64,000 nt of DNA from Cyathus striatus (Eukaryota; Basidiomycota; Agaricomycetes; Agaricales; Nidulariaceae), in the NCBI GenBank assembly GCA_025738555.1, contig JAOVFP010000002.1:8262941-8326940 (forward strand), given 5' to 3'. The translations under genes and the position numbers were made by a program. Below are positions 59,935 to 64,000 of this stretch, one piece after another. The notes beneath the pieces are model-generated. The model was given only the letters and a program-made list of their open reading frames with translations. It had not been told where the DNA came from and did no database searches. Within the stretch, counting starts at the first letter, position 1, and the number at the start of each line of letters is the position of its first letter.

Positions 59935-61690
59935 TGCTCCAGCTCATCTGAGGCAACCCCAAACCCTCCTCTATGCCAGGATCAACATCCACAGCCCTCT
60001 CCTTGCCTTTGCCCTTCCCGAGCTCCAGTCCAACTCCCAGCGTATCCGAAATCGGCGCATTATTCGAGCCAATGATGGCATAAGCGCCCGTGACTGGTGT
60101 TACGAATGACAACTTGGCAAAGCGCATTGAGGGCGACATCGCGGGAAGTGGGGGAAGTGGGACAGTGTCGAGGATGAGAGGAGGCGGAGGATGTTGGCCA
60201 TTTGTTGGCGGAGGTGGGCATATTGTTGGAGGCTGGGTGGTTGGAGGCTGGGTGGTTGGGGGGTGTTTGGTGGTGGCGGTGGGTTCGAGGTGGGTGAAGG
60301 TGTGGTGGTAGGTGATGTAGTAGTTGGTGGTGGCAGTGCGGTTGAAAGTAGTATGGTGCGGTTGAAAGTGGTGGTGCTGTTGAAGGTGGAGGTACAGTCG
60401 TCGATGGTGGAATGGTTGTCACATTCGGCACATTCGCAGTCAATAGAGAAACAGGTGCCGAATCAAAAAAAGAAGAAAAAGTGGCAAGCTAACATATCGG
60501 TAAACCAAGACCCCAACCCCCCAAAAAACAAAAAACCACTCACGGAAACATCTGCGAACCCTCAATCAACGCAGGCGAACTATGAATCACATTCCCATCG
60601 TTCCACTCCCATCCCAACACAACCTCCTCATTCGCCTTCAAATCCCTAACCGCAAAAATCCCAAATGACAACGCCGTATCGCCCTCCTTCTTAGCCTTTT
60701 CAGGACAAAGGACAGGACGAATGACGGCGTTAAGTCTACATCCATTTTATACAAAACGGCCTTTGCTGCCGGACACGCGAGCGTCGAGGGCAAGGTCCAA
60801 AGGCGGCCCTACGAGATGCACGAAAGGCTTTGGCATACCCAGATGGGCATAGCCGTTGAGTGGATAGGAGAGGTACGACGATAAGGGTGTGGTACGACTC
60901 GTATACGGGGTAATGAAGGATCGCGTCTTGATAGGCTGGACTGTATGCACCGCGTACGAAGGTGGCCTAATTGAAAGATGCGAGTAGAGACTTAGATATG
61001 GTGGGACTGGCGTAGGCGGGATGGGGCGTCGGTGGATTTGAGTGTCTTGGGAATCTGATGGTGGGACCGGGACGGGGATGGGAGAAGGTGTGTAGGGGGA
61101 TGGAGTGGATGTTAGAGCTGTTATACCCCACCAATTCTGTGTGTGATGGCGGAGTTTTGCACGGGTGTCGGCGTGTAGGATTATGTCTGTAGATAGGGGG
61201 ATGTAGGAGTGTGTCCATGGCTCGTCGATGTGGATGTGGTCATCTTTGTTTCATGTGTCGAGTGGCAGGGGTGGAATGGTCGATGAAGAGGCAAGAAAGA
61301 TGGATTTAGTGGTTGTAGTTGTAGTAGTAGGCAAATGCGCAATCGAAATCCTTCATTTCTTCTTAACATGGGCTGAGCTCCTCTCTCCCTCGACGTTTTC
61401 GGTCTACACCTGGACTGCTCCTATTCCTCCCAGTCATAGCCACGCCTCCCTGCTCGAGAACAGATTTCTATCATTCACGCCAGACAAGGACGGCTTCCTC
61501 CCCATCGACCTCGCGGGACACATTCCCAACGCTGCCACTCAGCGGGAAACTCATCGTGGCCTACGCCAAAACACGCAGCATGACACCACCTCCCGCAAAT
61601 ATCGCACGCAACGAAGAATCCATCATTGCGGACAAGCCGCAGTCGCAGCGGATGGTTTCCGAGGGGTCTAAGGGGGGACTGAGGGGGGCG
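59935..61690 (-). pseudogene. PHD finger-SET domain protein (SET3/MLL5-like), broken
   Basis: SET3-type proteins are chromatin factors: the PHD finger reads histone tails, and the SET domain often lacks activity. The PHD at about 61630-61500 reads VACDICGRWCHAACFG...EW..WECVP; its first C-x-C (CDCG) is in another frame, implying a one-base lesion. The SET segment has YAVHTVQPIKTRSFITPYTS, NGYAHLGMPKPFVHLVGPPL and DLALDA, then RFV followed by TAA (60763), then NGCRLNAVIRPVLCPEK and LSFGIFAVRDLKANEEVVLG. The family's CRPN reads CRLN. A Pro/His-rich tail follows to 59935. The stop within SET makes a complete protein impossible as read. Confidence 0.8.
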
Positions 61691-62011
61691 GGAGGTCATA
61701 TAGTGAGGAAGGGGGTGAGCTGGTTGGATGGATACCTTTATCTCTATCTTTTCTTTGTCCTTATCAGGGGGTACGTGCGGGGTGGGGATTCTCTTTGGAT
61801 TCTCGGCAGGGGGGTTTATCGTCGTTGTGGAAGAAAGCTATTCTGGCACAGCACTTCGTAGGGACGACGTTGCTACCCCTCCACCCCTTCCCTCCACGAC
61901 TCCTCCCTTGAATTCCATACGTACGCATTGATCCCGATGAATTTTCACTCCTCCCCGCACCTAGACGTCCTCCAGCACTGGGCACCAGGCCTCCGCAGCT
62001 CCCCACCTAGG
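61691..62011. other. Spacer, no gene recognised
   Basis: No motif found in any frame. Confidence 0.4.
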
Positions 62012-62326
62012 TCAAAGCGCTGCCTCCAGTGGCCCTCTGCGACATGTCAATACTATAATCTTGCTTTTATAGGACGTACAGTATATTTTCTTAATATTAA
62101 ATGTCCATATTCCACAAGAACGAGAAGGGTGGATAAGTAGAACTTTAGAAGGGTTGAGCAACGCAAGATCGATGAGTCCTGTGTGACAGTGTCCCAGCGT
62201 GTTGTTTACTGTGTTTGTACATTGTTTGGCTAGAGCTTTAAACTCTTTAACAAATCCCTTTGGAACAAACACACGTAACTGGCTGCCCCAACCTCCGTGC
62301 AACTTCCACTGCTCTTCAATCAACAT
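62012..62326 (-). CDS. Hypothetical 104-residue frame
   Basis: Starts MLIEEQWKLHGGWGSQLRVF and continues with GFVKEFKALAKQCTNT. Composition looks protein-like in the first 60 residues and then degrades. I do not recognise a family. It is probably the remnant of a larger subtelomeric gene. Confidence 0.3.
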   Translation of the reverse strand: MLIEEQWKLHGGWGSQLRVFVPKGFVKEFKALAKQCTNTVNNTLGHCHTGLIDLALLNPSKVLLIHPSRSCGIWTFNIKKIYCTSYKSKIIVLTCRRGPLEAAL

Positions 62327-62449
62327 TGGGGCGTTCAGCGGTCAACCGATAAACATGCTTCTTCAAAAAGCATCATTCACATTTAAAAAATAGTATTAAC
62401 CACTTATGTATAGTTGAGCTCATCCAACCTCCCACCATAGGAGGTAAAG

Positions 62450-63550
62450 TACAGTGACTTGCCAGCTAACCTTTGTGTTTCATTTTAATATAGTAGTGTG
62501 AATATTGTTATTTTATGAATGACAATAATAACAATTGATTTTATTCTTTATACTTATGAGTAGTGGTTATCTAAATAGAAATGGACTGTTAATTTTTGTT
62601 GTTATAATTGATGATATGAATTTATAATGAGAATGTGATGATGGGTGAGTAATGTTCAATACCTGGAATGATATAAATTTATAAAGACTGTGAGTATTTC
62701 TTGATACCTGGGAAGGGATTATATCTAAAACAAGTGTTTAGTATAGAATATGAGAAGAATATTGAAGTGAAAAGATATAATTAAAGTAGTGTATGTTAAG
62801 AATTGAATTGATAATATTGATGAAGGAGGATGTGTATATTGTTTGAATGATATGATGTGTATGAGATAAGAAAAGACATGATGAGTGATAGTGTGTGGTA
62901 TAGATTGGGTGTTTGATTAGATATTGAAAAGAGTGTGTGAGTAGATTGATAGGGTGTTGTATATGGATAGTATTTGATGGAAGAAATGATATTTGAAATG
63001 AGTGTATAGTAAAGTATTTAAAAAGGATTTTAAAGCTAAAACACTTAATGATAGTAGTTGTATGTTAATGATTTTGATTGTTACAGTAGGGCTGAAATGG
63101 TAGATTTGTAGTAGGTTAGTTACTGAATGGCATATTATTAGTTTCGCTATGAAATGAATGAATAAGTATTATTATAATAAGATATGAGAGAAGATGTTGT
63201 AAAATTTTGTAAAAGATATTGAATGATAAATGTTGATTTAAATGATTCAAAGTAAGTTGTGATGTGTTTATGTATGGAATATGATAGGAAAGTATTTAAT
63301 AAATAAAAGGATTGCTTGTAATATTGATATTATTATGAAGATGTAATTGAGTAAAGTTGAAAATAAAGTTTGAATAGAAGTTTATTGATATGTATTGAGT
63401 GTGTAATGTAAGATTTAATTAGTATTGAATATTGTATTGAGGAAATTTGTAGTTAATATAGAATATATGAGATTGTAGAATTAGTAAATAGAATTGATGA
63501 TGTTGATAGTGTATTGAAGAATAAATTGATGAGAATAGTGTAATGTGTAG
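62450..63550 (+). other. AT-rich, strongly C-depleted tract
   Basis: Non-coding. From 62761 to 63540 I count about 12 C in 780 nt, while G is roughly a fifth (18 of 60 in the line from 62941). The bias is strand-specific: the strand running 5' to 3' toward the telomere is poor in C, the same sense as TTAGGG. No repeat unit is obvious. Confidence 0.85.
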
Positions 63551-63560
63551 TATAATGTTC

Positions 63561-63577
63561 TTTAGGGTTAGGGTAGG
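63561..63577 (+). repeat. Interstitial telomeric repeat
   Basis: TTTAGGGTTAGGGTAGG, two full TTAGGG units plus a degenerate one, in the same orientation as the terminal array. It marks the end of the C-depleted tract. Confidence 0.85.
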
Positions 63578-63896
63578 ATATTTCTCTCACACCAAGAAGC
63601 GTTGAGAAGAAGGCAGATGCTAAAGGCACTGGGGATTCAATCCCAGTGAAGCACCTTTCGTCTTTATAGACTCGTCAGTAGCTTGTTTCTGTCTTTTGCG
63701 GAGTAGATTCGCCATTTGTTTGTTCGTAGGAGGTTCTACTCAGTGTCTACCTCGTACTACTTATCTTTAGAACGACCGAGCCGTCGCAACTTAGATCCTA
63801 TTTTGTTCTAACATTATTCCGCTCAGAACGAGTAATCTGAGGGGCGCAGGTCTTAAGCGCGTGTTAGACGCCATCGGAATCGACTCGATGGCTGCC
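63578..63896. other. 319-nt terminal unique segment between the two telomeric tracts
   Basis: Balanced base composition, in sharp contrast to the tract before it. No gene. It contains a small hairpin ACTGGGGATTCAATCCCAGT at about 63638-63657. Confidence 0.6.
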
Positions 63897-64000
63897 TTAG
63901 GGTTAGGGTTAGGGTTAGGGTTAGGGTTAGGGTTAGGGTTAGGGTTAGGGTTAGGGTTAGGGTTAGGGTTAGGGTTAGGGTTAGGGTTAGGGTTAGGGTT
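63897..64000 (+). repeat. Telomere, (TTAGGG)n
   Basis: About 17 perfect units to the end of the window. The G-rich strand runs outward, so this is the right end of a chromosome or of its assembled contig. Confidence 0.99.

Noticed and set aside
63630..63665. tRNA-like T-arm around TTCAATC
   Set aside because: The stem fits an 8-nt loop and not a proper T-arm, and no acceptor or D-arm partner is found upstream.

Overview
This looks like the right-hand end of a chromosome from a basidiomycete fungus, probably an Agaricomycete. The plus strand ends in about 17 perfect TTAGGG repeats (63897-64000). Genes are dense and carry many short GT-AG introns of about 48-66 nt. Two loci derive from the fused spermidine synthase-saccharopine dehydrogenase gene that is characteristic of Basidiomycota. 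I ran no searches. Family names rest on motifs I recognise, and intron positions come from splice signals plus reading frame.

Layout. 0-18 kb: end of a CHAT-domain protein; a Byr4/Bfa1-like cell-cycle protein (-); a decayed GH5 exo-1,3-beta-glucanase (-) between direct repeats; a Zn2Cys6 transcription factor (-) whose 3' end is tandemly duplicated and split by a 1.4-kb transposon-like element; a truncated Spa2-type (SHD) polarity gene (+); a frameshifted SET-domain gene (-). 19-24 kb: a broken SPE3-LYS9 gene, a tandem repeat and a piece of mitochondrial Lon. 24-27 kb: little recognisable. 27-44 kb: a divergent pair. On the minus strand is a long micro-exon-rich gene with a ParB-like motif, cut by a 2.2-kb hAT-like element. 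On the plus strand is an apparently intact telomere-linked RecQ-type helicase (TLH) gene with repeated zinc-finger modules. 45-60 kb: a mosaic of gene fragments (SPE3-LYS9, PHO84-type transporter, Lon twice, IML2-like) separated by copies of a GC-rich subtelomeric module. Two genes here look intact: a 2-oxoglutarate/Fe(II) dioxygenase with TET/JBP-like features and a G-protein alpha subunit. 60-64 kb: a decayed PHD-SET gene, a strongly C-depleted tract, a short interstitial telomere repeat, a 319-nt terminal segment and the telomere.

Interpretation. Most housekeeping-type genes here are decayed or partial copies, as expected for a subtelomere built by duplication and truncation. Open frames and catalytic motifs are kept in the TLH helicase, the dioxygenase and the G-alpha gene. 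The most interesting unit is the divergent TLH/ParB-like pair. Both genes have a TATA-like box about 55 nt before the start codon and micro-exon-rich 5' halves. Several one-base frameshifts could be long-read assembly errors; the nonsense codons, truncations and insertions are harder to explain that way.
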